This document shows, piece after piece, positions 1-12,347 of a DNA stretch of 64,000 bases; positions within the stretch are counted from its first letter, which is position 1, and each line of letters opens with the position of its first letter. The DNA lies in assembly GCA_028753945.1 (NCBI GenBank), contig JAPNXP010000008.1, positions 4,030,001 to 4,094,000 of the forward strand. Direction: 5' to 3'. The notes under the pieces were generated by a model. That model was given only the letters and a program-made list of their open reading frames with translations, was not told the origin of the DNA and made no database searches. The stretch comes from Hexactinellida sp. DTS-2022. Its lineage: Eukaryota > Porifera > Hexactinellida. A program made the translations under genes and the position numbers.

Positions 1-2
1 TC

Positions 3-3000
3 ACTGATGACATCACAGTGGTGACGTTACCAATGGGCAATAAAGTTATGTTCTACCACGGGAAAGAGAACGGAGACAGTGAGATGGAGCGCGGATACTA
101 CTCACAGTCTCCCGCGCTTAAAGCAGCTGCTGCTATACCCATGGGGACTCGTAGGATAGAGTCCGTATATGTGTCTCCTTTCGGGACTCTCTCTCTCGAC
201 AGGAGGAGCTATTTGTTCCAACCAACTAGTTTCCCACTGGAGAATACAGAGAGTTAGTAGATTGTTATTTATGTGTTTGAGTTTTATATTTACTTTTGTT
301 CAGCACTCTTCCTGCTGGCTCCTTTCTGGTCCGACATAGACTACAGAGAGAGGGGCGCAATCTCCTACCGAGTGTATCAGTCTGGAACTGACGCAGTCCA
401 TGACCAGGTGATAGGAGAAGCAACCCTACTCTCCCGCTCACACGCGAACGCTGACACTAATTTCACAGCTATAGCTGCCATTGTGGCCACATGGGCACAA
501 GTGGAACCATGGGGATATGCAAGTAAATTCGCAGGAGTAAACACATTCCAAGCTGCCATTGTTACTGATTACGAACAGAGCTTTGTTCTATTCGGTTATA
601 ACTGTGGAGAGATGTCCTGGTCCAGTAGTGCGACCTACCCCACCTCTCCCGTAATTGGATTTAACGCTGGAGGAGTTATTTACAGCAATCACTTCCTATC
701 TCACCAATCTAGTTCACACGAGATTGCTTGTCTATTGAAGACAGAATGTGAGTGTAATTACTGTCTTATTTTTCACAAATATTCATGCTGTGTTCTATTA
801 ATCATATAGCGAGTCCAGTTGCAATAGTTGGCTATCAGATCTCCCTAAACCTAAGCCAAGCTAACCCTGCCGAACTAGCCTGCTTCAAGTGGTTTGGCGA
901 TGACCTGAATATTAATAACCACCTCCCAGACTCCGCTACACAAGCATTTGCCTGTCCTTGCAATCTATTTCAAGCTACTGTTGACGGTCGTTACAGGTTT
1001 GACCATGTCGCTGGTTATTCACGAATCTACAAAACTCATGTGATTTGCTTCGTTTCAAGATTTAGCGTTCAGGGCAATTACCAGAGGTATTATGTTAATC
1101 AATTATTATACTGCTAATCAACTATGTATCTATCTAGGTGTTGTTACGATTTGAGTCCAGATTCCCCTTCTGCTGGATTCGTATCTTCGCTAGTGTTCAC
1201 CCCAGTGACTAAATCCGGAAAGCAGAGAGGCTCCATTCTCTCTACCAATCCTGTGTTCCACCCCAGCGAGAGCTTTCAGCAGTACAGAGAGAGGGACGAA
1301 GAGGGCTACACGCAGTGCTGCCTCCTGTCCGACAAGTGCGACCTGTTCTACACACGGAGACCCAGTCAGGACTGCGCCGGGTACGTGTTCAGACCCTTCA
1401 CCTGGGGCTTTGGGGACCCACACGTTATCTCGATGGACGGGTTTAAGTACACATTCAATGGAATAGGTAGGTTTCTAATTGTATTTGTTTTTTAATTAAT
1501 GTACAGTCAGGTCTGTTTATTATGAACAATTTTTCGTCTGCTTAATATGAAAAACTTTTTTTATGAACAAACCCTATGGTCCCAATTTAACAACTTACAT
1601 AGGTTTGTATTAAGTTGACTTCGCTTATCATGAAGTATCTCTATAATGAACACAATTTTTGGCCCCTTGAATGTTTAGATTAACAGAACCTGACTGTAAC
1701 ATACTTATTATTGTTTTAACATTATATAGGAGAGTACTGGTATCTGTTCCCAATTGGGGAGTGCGACTTCGAAGTGCAGGCTCGCACTCAGCCCATCAGA
1801 GACACAGCAGCAACCGTGTTCACGGGCATAGCCGTTAGAGTTAAGGAATGTTCTACCGTGTTCGTGTCTCTGTTGGGGAGAGACGAACTGGCCTTGTTCG
1901 TGGACCAACAGAACCGGACATATGACATTAGATCAATGGGAGAGCTGATGACTGACTGTCTTAGCATTGAATACTTCGCGGCTAATGGAACAAAGGTATT
2001 AGTACGATAACTAGGGTATGCGACAAAATACATTGAAATGTGTGGGAGATAGTTGAGGTCCGCAAAAATCTTTATGTTGGCTATCTCTCGAATGCTCTAA
2101 TTAATGCTAATATTTACACAACTATTAATCTTCCTATACTATTTTAGAAATCTGAAATAAAAGTAGTGTACAAGAACGGAGCGTTTCTGAATGTGGGCGC
2201 GAGCATAGAGCTGCTAACTATGAACTTCTCTCTGCCTGATACTTGTAAGGACAGGACTCGGGGTCTAATCGGTCAGTGGGACGGAGATGCTAGCAATGAC
2301 CTGTTGATGCGGAATGGGACTCTCCTGTCTCCGAATGTGACAGACAGAGAGAAGGAGGAGTTTGCCAATTCGTGGAGACTATCAGAGGATGAATCCTTAA
2401 TGGTATACGATACAGGAAACTACTCTGAAAACAAGTAATTTTGAGTTAATTGAGACTACTTTTCTGGTATAATTACTATATCTAACTTGTACTGTACTCT
2501 AGTCCAACTGATGCTTCGCCTCTCTACCTTGACGAGTTCATTGAGAGCGCTAACATATCCTCAGAAGTAGAGCAGCTGTGTAACGGAGAGCAGGTCTGTC
2601 TGTTTGACGCTGTCGTTACAAACGACACTTCTATAGCCATGGGGACCATTTTCATCTCGGTGGAGACGCAGGAGACAGTTGAAGAGGGCAATAACATTCC
2701 TCCTCTCATCGTGACGCCTCCCTACCTGCTGCTCTCTCTGGACAACCTGACCACTTACGAGTTTAACGTGACGGACGAAGACCCCTTCTCCGTGAGTGTC
2801 TCCCTCTCTCCGCTCTCTGCGTTCGCAGACGTGGCGCTGGACAGCGTCACGGCGTCCCGACAGCGCCTGCAGCTGAGACTGACTCGCATTCCTGACTCCA
2901 TGAATGTGACAATAGTCGCGAATGACTCTGTGGGGGCTAGTGTTGCGAGTGTGCACGTAGTTGTGTGTCACTGCGATAACGGAGGCTACTGCTCGGAGGC

Positions 3001-6000
3001 TGTCCCCGGGACTTCCCTGGGGGAGAGTGGCTACACCAGATCCTCCTGCCAGTGTCCCCTCCTCTACGAGGGCACCTACTGCTCCGACGCAGTTACAGAT
3101 CCCTGTCTGCAGACCGCCTGCTCTACAGGGGCGTGTCCCTCTGGGACAGAGAAGAATGATGCATCTTTAAAGTGTGAAGGTAATTGCCATTCTTAGTAGT
3201 CTTACTAGTTTTACGTATATTTATTGTTTTAGATTTCGATGAGTGTGAAACAGAGTGTTTGGGGTCTACAAGACTGTGCGAGAACACGTACGGTAGTTAT
3301 GTGTGTGCTTGCTCCCTTGGTTATATGCAAGCAGGAGAAGAATGTGTTGATATGAATGAGTGTGATAGCATAATCTCTCCTTGCCAACACCGATGCAATA
3401 ACTCTATTGGTAAGCTGCGTTCATATTGGATATACCAGCTGACATGCTTAGGAACCATTCTCTGAATATTTTATTCAAATCCTAAGATCCCTCGATTTCC
3501 ATTGCTAAATTATGACATGTCTGTTATGGACATGTCTGTTATGGACATGTCTGTTATGGACATGTCTGTTATGGACATGTCTGTTATGGACATGTCTGTT
3601 ATAGACATGTCTGTTATGGACATGTCTGTTATAGACATGTCTGTTATGGACATGTCTGTTATAGACATGTCTGTTATAGACATGTCTGTTATAGACATGT
3701 CTGTTATAGACATGTCTGTTATAGACCAGGCCTGGGGTCAATTACTCTAAAATGTAATATATTACTATTACTATTACTTATATTTCTTCCTATTACTATT
3801 ACATTATAATAATATGTAATATATTACTATTACTATTACTATTACTATTACTATTACTATTACTATTACTATTACTATTACTATTACTATTACTATTACT
3901 ATTACTATTACTATTACTATTACTATTACTTTTAATATTACTATTACAAATTACTAGACATTTACTAAGACTCTGCTATGATTCAGAATGTCTGAAATTT
4001 ATTATTTTAATTTGATTATCCCACACAAACAAAACATATATTATCTAACCAAAGCAAACAACTAATTTCAATAAAGTGACAAATTCAAATCGATAATCAT
4101 CTTGCCTTAAATATATTTTAACAACTTCCTATTTCTTCACGAAAAATCAAATAAGCCAGTCCGAAGTTGTAGAATTGTAATAGATAATTCCTATTACAAA
4201 AGGTTCTATTACTATTACTATTACTATTACATCCTATTTGAAACACTATTACTTATTACTATTACTATTACTTCTAAAATGTAATCGTTACTAATACAAT
4301 TACTATTACATATTACTATTACCCCAGGTCTGTTATAGACATGTCTGTTATGGACATGTCTGTTATGGACATGTCTGTTATAGACATGTCTGTTATGGAC
4401 ATGTCTGTTATGGAAAATATGAGCTCAGCTTAACAACGTTATTTCACGCATGTACTGATAGGCTCATTTGCGTGTGGGTGTGACCCAGGCTACGCTCTCC
4501 AGCCCGATCAGTCCACCTGTAAGGCGGTCTCCAACACCATTCTGTGTCCGTCCGGGTACTCCTGTCAGGACAACGAATGCGCTGTGAGAGGTGCAGATAC
4601 GATATGCACTTACTGCGCGAGGGGAACTGAGCTCAGCAGCGATGGGAGAACATGTGTTGATTTGGATGAGTGTACTCTACAGCCTGGCATCTGTCCCTCC
4701 ATCAGCTCTACTTGTAACAATACATTTGCGTCTTACTACTGCCAATGTAACCAGGGATACACTGCTAATTCGCAGGTACAGTCGAAACCGGTTTTTTCTA
4801 ACTACAATGTTACTACATACTCGGTTTTTCTAACCAACTATTTATTCTAAATGTGTAAGAAATTCCAATTTTGTTTTATTTTCAATCGGTTTATTTTAAC
4901 TATCGGATTATTCTTACTTTATTTCCATGCAAAGAATTGGTTAGAAAAAACGGTTTAAACTGTATAGGGTAATTTGATAATTACTCGATCGACAATGCAA
5001 TGGGTATAACAAAGAACTTAAATATAATATCGATTGCTTTTCAGGGCGCGTGTGTCGACAAGAACGAATGCATCAGTGCTCTGCCAATCTGTGGAGAATT
5101 GGAACTGTGTATGAACAACCCAGGATCCTACGTATGCGTCCCAAACTGCTTTCGCAATGGTATGCAAGTTATGAATGGAGATATCTGTCAAGGTGAGCGA
5201 GATAGTAATACGGTAGACCTCTTATGAACATATTTCGTCTTGGTAAATGTTTATTTCAAACTAAGTTTTATACTAGTATCTACTTATCAAGGAATTATCC
5301 ACGAGCACGAATTTGTGATTTAGGCGTATGAAAATTGTATGAGACAAGGATTAGGAGCGTATTTACAAATGGCTGTATGTATAATACTCAGCTCAATTAT
5401 GGAAAACCTAATAATCAGCTCAATTAGGGAAAACATATGTAAAACTGAAATTCCTAGTTCTAGGTTTTTTCTTATCTATCTTTTCCTGGTTCATTGAATC
5501 AGTAATTTTATCAAATGAATATTTAATTCTACAATGAGGAGCATAATTTTTTTAACATAGGTGGTACGGTACACATTGTCACATGCTATATAAATCTATA
5601 TAATAACTATGTATTCATAGCACCTGCTCTTTAGACCACTTATGACCTAGAGTATTGTTTTAATAAAATTATTTACTAATTTTTGCTCGGGGTTCAATCC
5701 ATTCATAAAACCCTAACCAAAAGATTTGAAATTTAAAAAAAAAAAAATGTTTCATATACGTACTATCATACTTGTACTGTATGAATTAGTTTCAACAGCA
5801 AAGCCAGAATTCAGAATAAACCTTTGTTCTAGGATATCATATTATACGGTCTCATTTTATTTCTTATAGACAATAGACCCCCTGAGAATAAAACAATCAC
5901 CAGAGTACCAACTAATGAAGAAATAATTGTCATAACATTTAGCATGACGCTATCTGAGTTGAGGCTGGTTCTCGAGCTAAGGAACAGGTCCCTCTCGGAC

Positions 6001-7874
6001 ATGTACACGGCTCTGGCGGCTGTATTAGAGACGCCTCTCGGGCAGATAGAGATCGCGGAGACCGTAGGAGCTACGGGAACTCTTGAGCTGCTCCTCATTT
6101 CCAGTCGCTTCCAGATAGAACCTAGATTCACAGCTGGGCTGCTACTCAGCCCCGTGAATACTAACTGGTCTGCTTACTACACACTTGTTATCAGTGTCAT
6201 TACTAGTCAGAGTGAGTTAGTTACAAGGCATTACAGGAATTTAAGATATTATTACGTTGCTGTTATATCGCCAATCCTTAGGGGATACCAGATTGAGAGG
6301 AAACTACAATTTGACCACAATCCTGATCTCTGGAATAAGCGCTACTGTTTCCTCTACTTTGCTACTGCTCTGCTTGGCTTATATTTGGCTATACTACAGC
6401 GCTAAACGCGTGAGAGACTCAGTTAAATCTCCTCACAACTCTCCTGAGAGGTAGCTGTAATATTTGGTATTTTCTGTTCTATTTTGTTGGTACTTTTCTA
6501 GAAATGTATTGCGCGGGACTCGTGCTGCGATATCAGCCTACTCGCCGGAATACTCTCTCTCGAAAGATGCAATAGAATCCACTTCCCTGTCTATATCTCA
6601 ACTCTTGTCACCAGAGAGAGAATACTACATCAACAACGAGTTCAATCTTCTGCCAGATACACCCATGCCATGTAAGGAATACTGTTATAAATTATATAAA
6701 TTACTACAATTGCTTGTGTAATATACTATGTGTTACATGTATTATATGAACAGACGACATCCCTCCTGCCTGTGAGCTGAAGAACCGCTTTACGAACATC
6801 CTGCCCCCTCCCCACTCGCGCGTGCCTCTCTTCCTCAAGTACGGACTTCCGAACTCGGACTACATCAACGCTAGCTTTATCCGCGGGTACGGGACGGCCC
6901 CCAGGGAGTACATCGCCACTCAGGCTCCCATGTTCAACACGGAGCAGGACTTCTGGAGGATGGTCTGGTCAGTTGCACCGTAGAACGAAGGCCTCCTTTC
7001 ATTTATCTGTTTACCCATTTTGTAAACAACAACAATAATAATCATATTAGAAACTTGTAGTTGCGAGACTCGTGATCTGCTTATTTATAAATATTTTTGA
7101 TAAATATTTTAGTTAAACTTAGTTTCTATCTCAAATATAGTTTATATTCCCCTATCACCTAATACAATCGGATAAACAAACAAACACAAACACATTCAAT
7201 AATAGAGTTTAATAATATAGATTATTTGTTGGTATAAATATAACTTAAGTTAATGTATTGTTCCGTCTTACAGGGAACACAGTGTGGAGACTATAATAAT
7301 GCTTACAGAAATAATCGAACAGGGCACAGAGCAGTGCTACCCGTATTGGCCCGAATACAATATTACCGACTCTCTTAAATCCGGGAACATACTGATAGTG
7401 GCTACAGATAAGCTGGTGAAAGAGGACTACCGAGTATCCAAATTCATACTTACACATAGAGGGGTTAGTTATAGGAACAATTCAATGGTTTATAGTCTAT
7501 TTATGGGTTTATGGTATTCACTCTAGAGTGAGGAGGTTCACGAGGTGACTCACTACTGGTACCGGAAGTGGCCGGAGTACGGAGTGCCCGCAGACCCGAG
7601 GTCGCTGGTGAGCTTACTGCTGGAGACCCGCGGAGAGCCTCGCGGCAGCAGCCACCCCGTGGTGGTGCACTGCGCCTCCGGGACAGGCAGGACGGGCGTG
7701 GTGCTGGCAGTGGACATTGGAATGCAGGAGCTGGAGAAGAGAGGCTCTGTGGATATTCTCCGCATTGCGAGTCTGCTGCGACAGGACAGGGGCGGGCTGA
7801 TACAGACTCGCGAGCAGTACCACCTCCTATACAAGACTCTGTGTGCGTATGCGAAATACGTTGAAGAACAATGA
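3..7874 (+). CDS. Receptor tyrosine phosphatase with NIDO-AMOP-VWD-EGF ectodomain (5' end outside window)
   Basis: Sixteen exons fit frame, phase and GT-AG: 3-252, 304-747, 810-1086, 1138-1466, 1730-1995, 2148-2434, 2503-3179, 3233-3409, 4462-4775, 5045-5192, 5870-6211, 6282-6450, 6502-6671, 6754-6967, 7274-7463, 7527-7874. In order the protein shows a NIDO domain (APFWSDIDY), an AMOP domain (ACPCNLFQA, then CCLLSDKCDLFY), a VWD domain (WGFGDPHVISMDG), a beta-sandwich-like stretch, Cys-rich EGF modules of the calcium-binding type (DFDECE, DMNECD, DLDECT, DKNECI), a juxtamembrane region, one TM helix near 6330-6400, and a single PTP domain (DYINASFIRGYG; HCASGTGRTG with Cys at 7671-7673). It probably reads an extracellular ligand or matrix and dephosphorylates phosphotyrosine at the membrane. 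The WPD-loop Asp is replaced by Glu (7575-7577). The signal peptide and any Ig/FN3 domains lie upstream of the window. An inverted paralogue lies at 26353-35597. Confidence 0.88.
1502..1698. mobile_element. Non-autonomous transposon (MITE) in intron
   Basis: A block of about 197 bp in the intron 1467-1729 begins TACAGTCAGGTCTGTTTAT and ends with an imperfect inverse, AACAGAACCTGACTGTA. The outer TA pairs fit a TA target-site duplication. There is no coding capacity, and the interior is AT-rich with repeated TATGAACA words. Confidence 0.7.
3505..3725. repeat. 15-bp minisatellite, left block
   Basis: About 14 tandem copies of the 15-mer GACATGTCTGTTATG, with G/A variation at one site, lie inside the receptor-phosphatase intron 3410-4461. 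The unit length is a multiple of three and has no stop in several frames, so long spurious reading frames appear. None has coding support. Confidence 0.95.
3728..4328. mobile_element. Element with CCTGGGGT ends and (ATTACT)n core, inserted in a minisatellite
   Basis: The block starts CCTGGGGTCAATTACT and ends ATTACTATTACCCCAGG, which are short terminal inverted repeats. The interior has long ATTACT/ATTACTATT arrays (3759-3945 and 4204-4325) and two copies of CTAAAATGTAAT, one near each end. The same 15-bp minisatellite lies on both sides, so this block probably interrupted one array. Confidence 0.6.
4329..4412. repeat. 15-bp minisatellite, right block
   Basis: About five further copies of the same GACATGTCTGTTATA/G unit, in the same orientation as the left block, directly after the CCCCAGG end of the inserted element. 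Confidence 0.9.
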
Positions 7875-8183
7875 GAAGATAAACTAAGTGAACCAATAGC
7901 AATAATCTTTTTAATTCATTTGTGTTCGATTTAACACGAATGTTTCTCATTTATTTTTAAATGGCATTATTTCGATAAATAATTTTTATAGACTTTCATT
8001 AGTTTCTATATTGAGATTACATTGACATTAATAGTATTTTCCAGGAGAATAAAAATATGTAAGCAAGCCTCTGATAATATATTAATATTATTCTGTGTGT
8101 CTCCTTCTTGGAATAAATGTACTAATGTAGTTGACGAGCGTATTTAATCTCAGTTTACTATAAAAGCTAAACAACAGCTCTTC
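7875..8183. other. Intergenic, convergent 3' ends
   Basis: About 310 bp separate the stop codon of the plus-strand phosphatase from the stop codon of the minus-strand zinc transporter. It is AT-rich and holds plus-strand AATAAA-type sites (near 8047 and 8111) that could serve as poly(A) signals. No gene was seen. Confidence 0.6.
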
Positions 8184-11100
8184 TTAGCACGTCAATATTT
8201 TGAGTATGCCGTTCTTCTTTTGCGTCGTTTCAGTGTCAGCTTCGCTCTGGCAGCCGCGACAAACGTCCATCACTTGTGAGTATATCTCCACTTGCAGCGT
8301 GCACTGGTCTATGTTGTATTTAGTTTTAGCGAGCTGGAAGGCTTTCTTTAGGATTTCTTGTGAGTCGTATTCAGGACCTATATGGTTACAAAGGAATTTA
8401 ATTTAATTATTATATGTTTGTATTGAGTACAGTGGACTCGTTAATACCAACTGTATAAAGGGAAATATCGGTTAAGGAGTACAAAGTTTAAATTCCCCAG
8501 CCTATACCAATGCACCAAGTGACTCCGGTTAATACGAATTTACGAACAATTTTGTGTCGTATTACCGAGTCTACTGCTTATATATATAACTTACGTATGA
8601 CGATGTGTCCCGCGAGAGCAGTTCTGGTCGAACTGATGGACCAAATGTTGAGTGTGTGTGCCTGTTCTACTCCCTCTATTGCCGTGAGAGCTCTCTTAAC
8701 AGCAGAGTAATCAATGTTCTTCGGAGTTCCTAATTAACGTGTCATGACATGAATGATAATCTTACATCCCGTTGTATGGTATTAGGTCACTATTAGTAAT
8801 ATGATATCCTACCTTCCATTAACACATGGATTGCATCCTTCATAATGTTGAGTGTCGTGAAGAGAACGAGAATTGAGAAGATAAAGGTACAGATTGGATC
8901 GACTACTTTCCACTCAGGCTAAAGGAAACAAATCTATTGTTAGAAGTCCTATAATACTCATTCAATCGGATTCTACACAGCATTCTTTAAGCTGACTGCA
9001 TTAATACTTTATTAGGTCATCAATAGCTACCTTGAATCGGATAATGTAAGCAGCTATGATGACCCCAATACTCTGTACAATGTCTCCAATGCAGTGAATG
9101 AGTGCAGCTCTTAGGTTAATGTTCTCGTTGTGATCGTGTGAGTGTTTGTGTTTCAGATGAGATCTCGCCCATGTCACAGCTTTCTTGAACTTATTCCCTT
9201 TATGCACTTTCACTGCGGTCAAATTAACTTCATCTTCATGTTCATGTTCATGTCCGTCGCAATTATCGTGTTCTACCTCATTACAATGGTCATGCCCTTG
9301 TACAGTGTCATTGTCGTGCTCGTGTCCGTGTTCTTCGTCATGTCCGTGATGGCTGTGGAGTCCCTCCATATGGTGGACATGTGTTTGTAGGATAAGAGCC
9401 ATGCTATGTGAATAGGCAGGGTTAATTCATAATCAGGGTATTATACAAGACTACAATTTAAACCTTATAAGGTCACTAGAGTAGGAATTTTGTACGCCTA
9501 AAAGGGGTAGTTTTGTATTACTTTATAGGGACTTTCTGCAGTTTTCGCGCTCCTAAACACAAACATATCCCAATTTATACTCCTCTAGGCGTATGGCACG
9601 ATCCTGGATAAACCCTGTTTATAATAGCTATATTAATGTTATTATTTTGCTACTTACAATACGTTGACGTAGAGACCAGCAGTGGATATAATGAGCATTA
9701 TATCTGCATCAATAGTAAAGTCCATATGAATAACTCTCTGTATCCCTTCGTACACAAGTATTCCCGTTACCAACCAGATTATCAGGACTGAAATCACAGC
9801 ACCCATTATCTCTATTAAAATAGAAAGTTAGCATGGTTTAGCAAAATGTTATTTCAGTGCAATTATCCGAACTCGTTGGGACCAGTTACATATTTTCAAA
9901 TAATTTATATTTTAAGACTGGACTAATTATGGGTTAGCTAGCAAGGTGTGTATAGAAGAATTCGGTTAATCGAAGGTTCGGATAATTGCGGTTGTTCTGT
10001 ATTTAACTTAGATACATACCTGCCCTATGGAATCCGAATGACATTGATTCTGTTGCTCTCTTTCGAGATATCCAGAGAGAGAGCAGGCTCACTAGAATGC
10101 CTGAGAAATCAGAGAGCATGTGTGCTGCATCTGAGAGCACTGCGAGACTTGACGACAAATATCCGCCTATAAAGTGTTTTAGTTAACAAACTATTGTGTA
10201 TACTCTGTTATAATAGTAGCGTACCTATTCCTTCTGCAATCGCAAAAGTTAGTGCGAGCAAAGCTGCTATTATGAGCTTAGTCTGAGCTTCTTTGTTTTT
10301 GTAATTCTTGCTTTTAGTTTCCGGCTCATGACACTCACAGTGGTCAACAGTATCCGCACGTCGCCTAAACAACAACAAACTCAATATTTGCTATAAACCT
10401 GTACGTAATTACCATTTCTGCAATTGTGATGAGGAAAATAAATAATTATCATAAAGCTTACCTTTTAACGTAACTCAGTAATTTACGCATTTTTTTAGAA
10501 AGTGATTGTAATAATGAGATACAGTATTATATCAATTTCAATCGATGTGCATATAGTATCAAATTATAATGGCGAGTGAATTGATTGAATTAATTGGTTG
10601 TTTGTTAGTAATATAATATACATTACCCTGCACAGTCAGAATGTGAGTAGATTAGTGCACGCAATGTCTCCTGGCTCAAAAGGGAAGAATTTTCTTTCGT
10701 ATCTTGCATTCAATAATGTTGCAAATTTGAATAATTGTCAAATTTCTGAATAAATACGCTCTAATTAAAATTTGTATTAAGCAGGGTATTGGAGAGGATC
10801 AGCAGTTAAATTTATTTCAAAATTTTGAATTTATAGAAGGTCTTGAATAAATAATCTTATTATAAAATTATATGAAAACATATTGGACTATATATATGAC
10901 AAATAACAATACGTAGTTTAGTTATCATAAATTGCGAGAATTACTCCATATAAAGTTGAACAATATTTAAAGCTCAGCTAATACTAAATTATGAAGCTTA
11001 AATTAAAAGGTGCAAATTAACCCAAAATCAAAGGTACTTACTAATATATATATATTTTAACATATATTTAGGTACGAGTTACATAAATGAACTCTGAACC

Positions 11101-11446
11101 ATTTGTATTAATATACCATGGATTTCTTGAAACACGCTTATTACAGTTTATTAAAACATTAAACATACGAGTCTGAAATCTTTGCAGTGGCAATTCATTC
11201 CTAACTAAATATGGATAATATTTATAAATAACTGGCTATGTTATAAACTCACTCTTCTTGTTTGAAGAACCAAGGAAGCCTCCTCTTAAATCGTGTTTTC
11301 CAAGGCGTTTCTATACAGTCCCAGATTGGACCGTCCATTTCACTAAACGCCGGCCCTCCATTTATTGTAAAATACGACTGTTGGTTAGCCAAAGGGGGCG
11401 ACAACAGTACGTAATCTTCGTTGATAACATATTTTTCATCAACCAT
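8184..11446 (-). CDS. Zinc transporter, SLC30/ZnT cation diffusion facilitator
   Basis: Exons (transcript order): alternative first exons 11446-11253 or 10490-10462, then 10364-10225, 10166-10020, 9811-9658, 9403-9031, 8918-8813, 8729-8595, 8377-8184. The family exchanges Zn2+ for H+ across organelle or plasma membranes, with six TM helices and a cytoplasmic C-terminal domain. TM2 carries the zinc-site motif HMLSD and TM5 carries HCIGD, matching the HxxxD pairs. Between TM4 and TM5 lies a His-rich loop ([15 protein letters not shown] and more). The C-terminal domain has the usual [15 protein letters not shown] pattern, and the tail contains Cys pairs (CRGC). The architecture fits the ZnT2/3/4/8 clade. 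Both first exons end in phase 2 and join exon 2 in frame, so alternative promoters are likely. Confidence 0.9.
8428..8578. mobile_element. MITE, family A, degraded copy
   Basis: It lies in a zinc-transporter intron. It begins TACAGTGGACTCGTTAATAC, contains ATATCGGTTAAGGAGTACAA and GTGACTCCGGTTAATACGAA, and ends GAGTCTACTG. The same words in the same order occur at 28456, 32359 and 45568. Confidence 0.75.
11253..11446 (-). CDS. Alternative long N-terminal exon of the zinc transporter
   Basis: ATG-initiated, 65 codons (starting [18 protein letters not shown], ending FFKQE), then a consensus donor GTGAGT. It ends after two bases of a codon, the same phase as the short exon at 10490-10462, so both can splice to the acceptor at 10364. 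It contains Tyr/Leu sorting-like motifs (DYVLLSPPL), which could change targeting. No homology was recognised, and it could instead be an unrelated short reading frame with a chance donor. Confidence 0.5.
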
Positions 11447-12347
11447 TATCTTTATAAATCATTTCATTTAAAGCACTATACTATAGGAAAATATACGTAG
11501 TCTTATAAAATGAGTCAGGAGGGAGTTTATCATAGATATCATAGTAATATCTTTACAATATGACCATCTACGTATACTAAATCATTTAGGGATTCCAATT
11601 TATGCTGTACAAGATCCCAATTATACATTCTGTAACTACTAATAAGAAACAAGTTTAGCTTAATTAAATTTGATTATATGGTCTCATCTCTCCCAGTCGT
11701 TTGCATCACCATTTGATGGGACTTTAGATTTCATTTTGCTAAAGGATCGCTTAGCAAAATAAAACATACGGACTAATATGTTCATATCAAGTGAAAACTA
11801 ACTCTATAGTTAAATAATAAATAGGTTAGCCTTGTAAATTCCTTTTTATAGATTAACTTAACTCAAAATTTTCAAAATGCTGCCTTATATGTAGATTAAT
11901 TGGGAAGCCTCATAATAAGACCCTTATTCCAATAATTGACAGATTAAATCAGTCAAATTTGTAAGAATTATCAATTGAACTGTTACATTTCTTGCTGAGT
12001 GTTGAATCAATTAATTTATAATGTAAATTTATTTTAGCTCAAGTCGATCCTCGGGCATGTGTAACTTAACTCTAGTCACAGTAAAGTATCAAGTTGTTAT
12101 ACCTACTATTAGATTAATACTTGTATAATATTGTATGGAATCGTTGTATTCGAGGGATTCAATATTTCGCATTCATTAACTAATTTCCACAGACAGAATC
12201 CGTTAGAGTTCACACTTTAATAATAGGATTTTAAAAACACTGAACTGAAATATTAAGACAGCCAAAACTGATAATAATTGATATTTGTACAAAATAGTTA
12301 CTAACGGATCATACAGTCAAACAACAACAAAAACGATGGACATTAAA
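11447..12347. other. Intergenic, no gene seen
   Basis: About 900 bp of AT-rich DNA lie between the ORMDL stop codon (minus strand) and the upstream exon of the zinc transporter. No convincing exon or repeat with clear ends was seen. Promoter elements of the long zinc-transporter transcript would lie here. Confidence 0.5.

Noticed and set aside
3502..3750. Reading frames of about 70-80 codons on both strands made of MDMSV or DMSIT-type repeats
   Set aside because: They arise from the 15-bp minisatellite inside an intron. The unit has no stops in several frames, and there is no start context, domain or splice support.
3505..4412. Resemblance to a CRISPR array
   Set aside because: The repeats are contiguous 15-mers without unique spacers, in an animal intron. 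No cas genes are present.
7501..7950. 149-codon minus-strand frame over the PTP exon
   Set aside because: It is a shadow of the GC-rich PTP coding exon. The plus strand carries the catalytic motifs in phase with the other exons.
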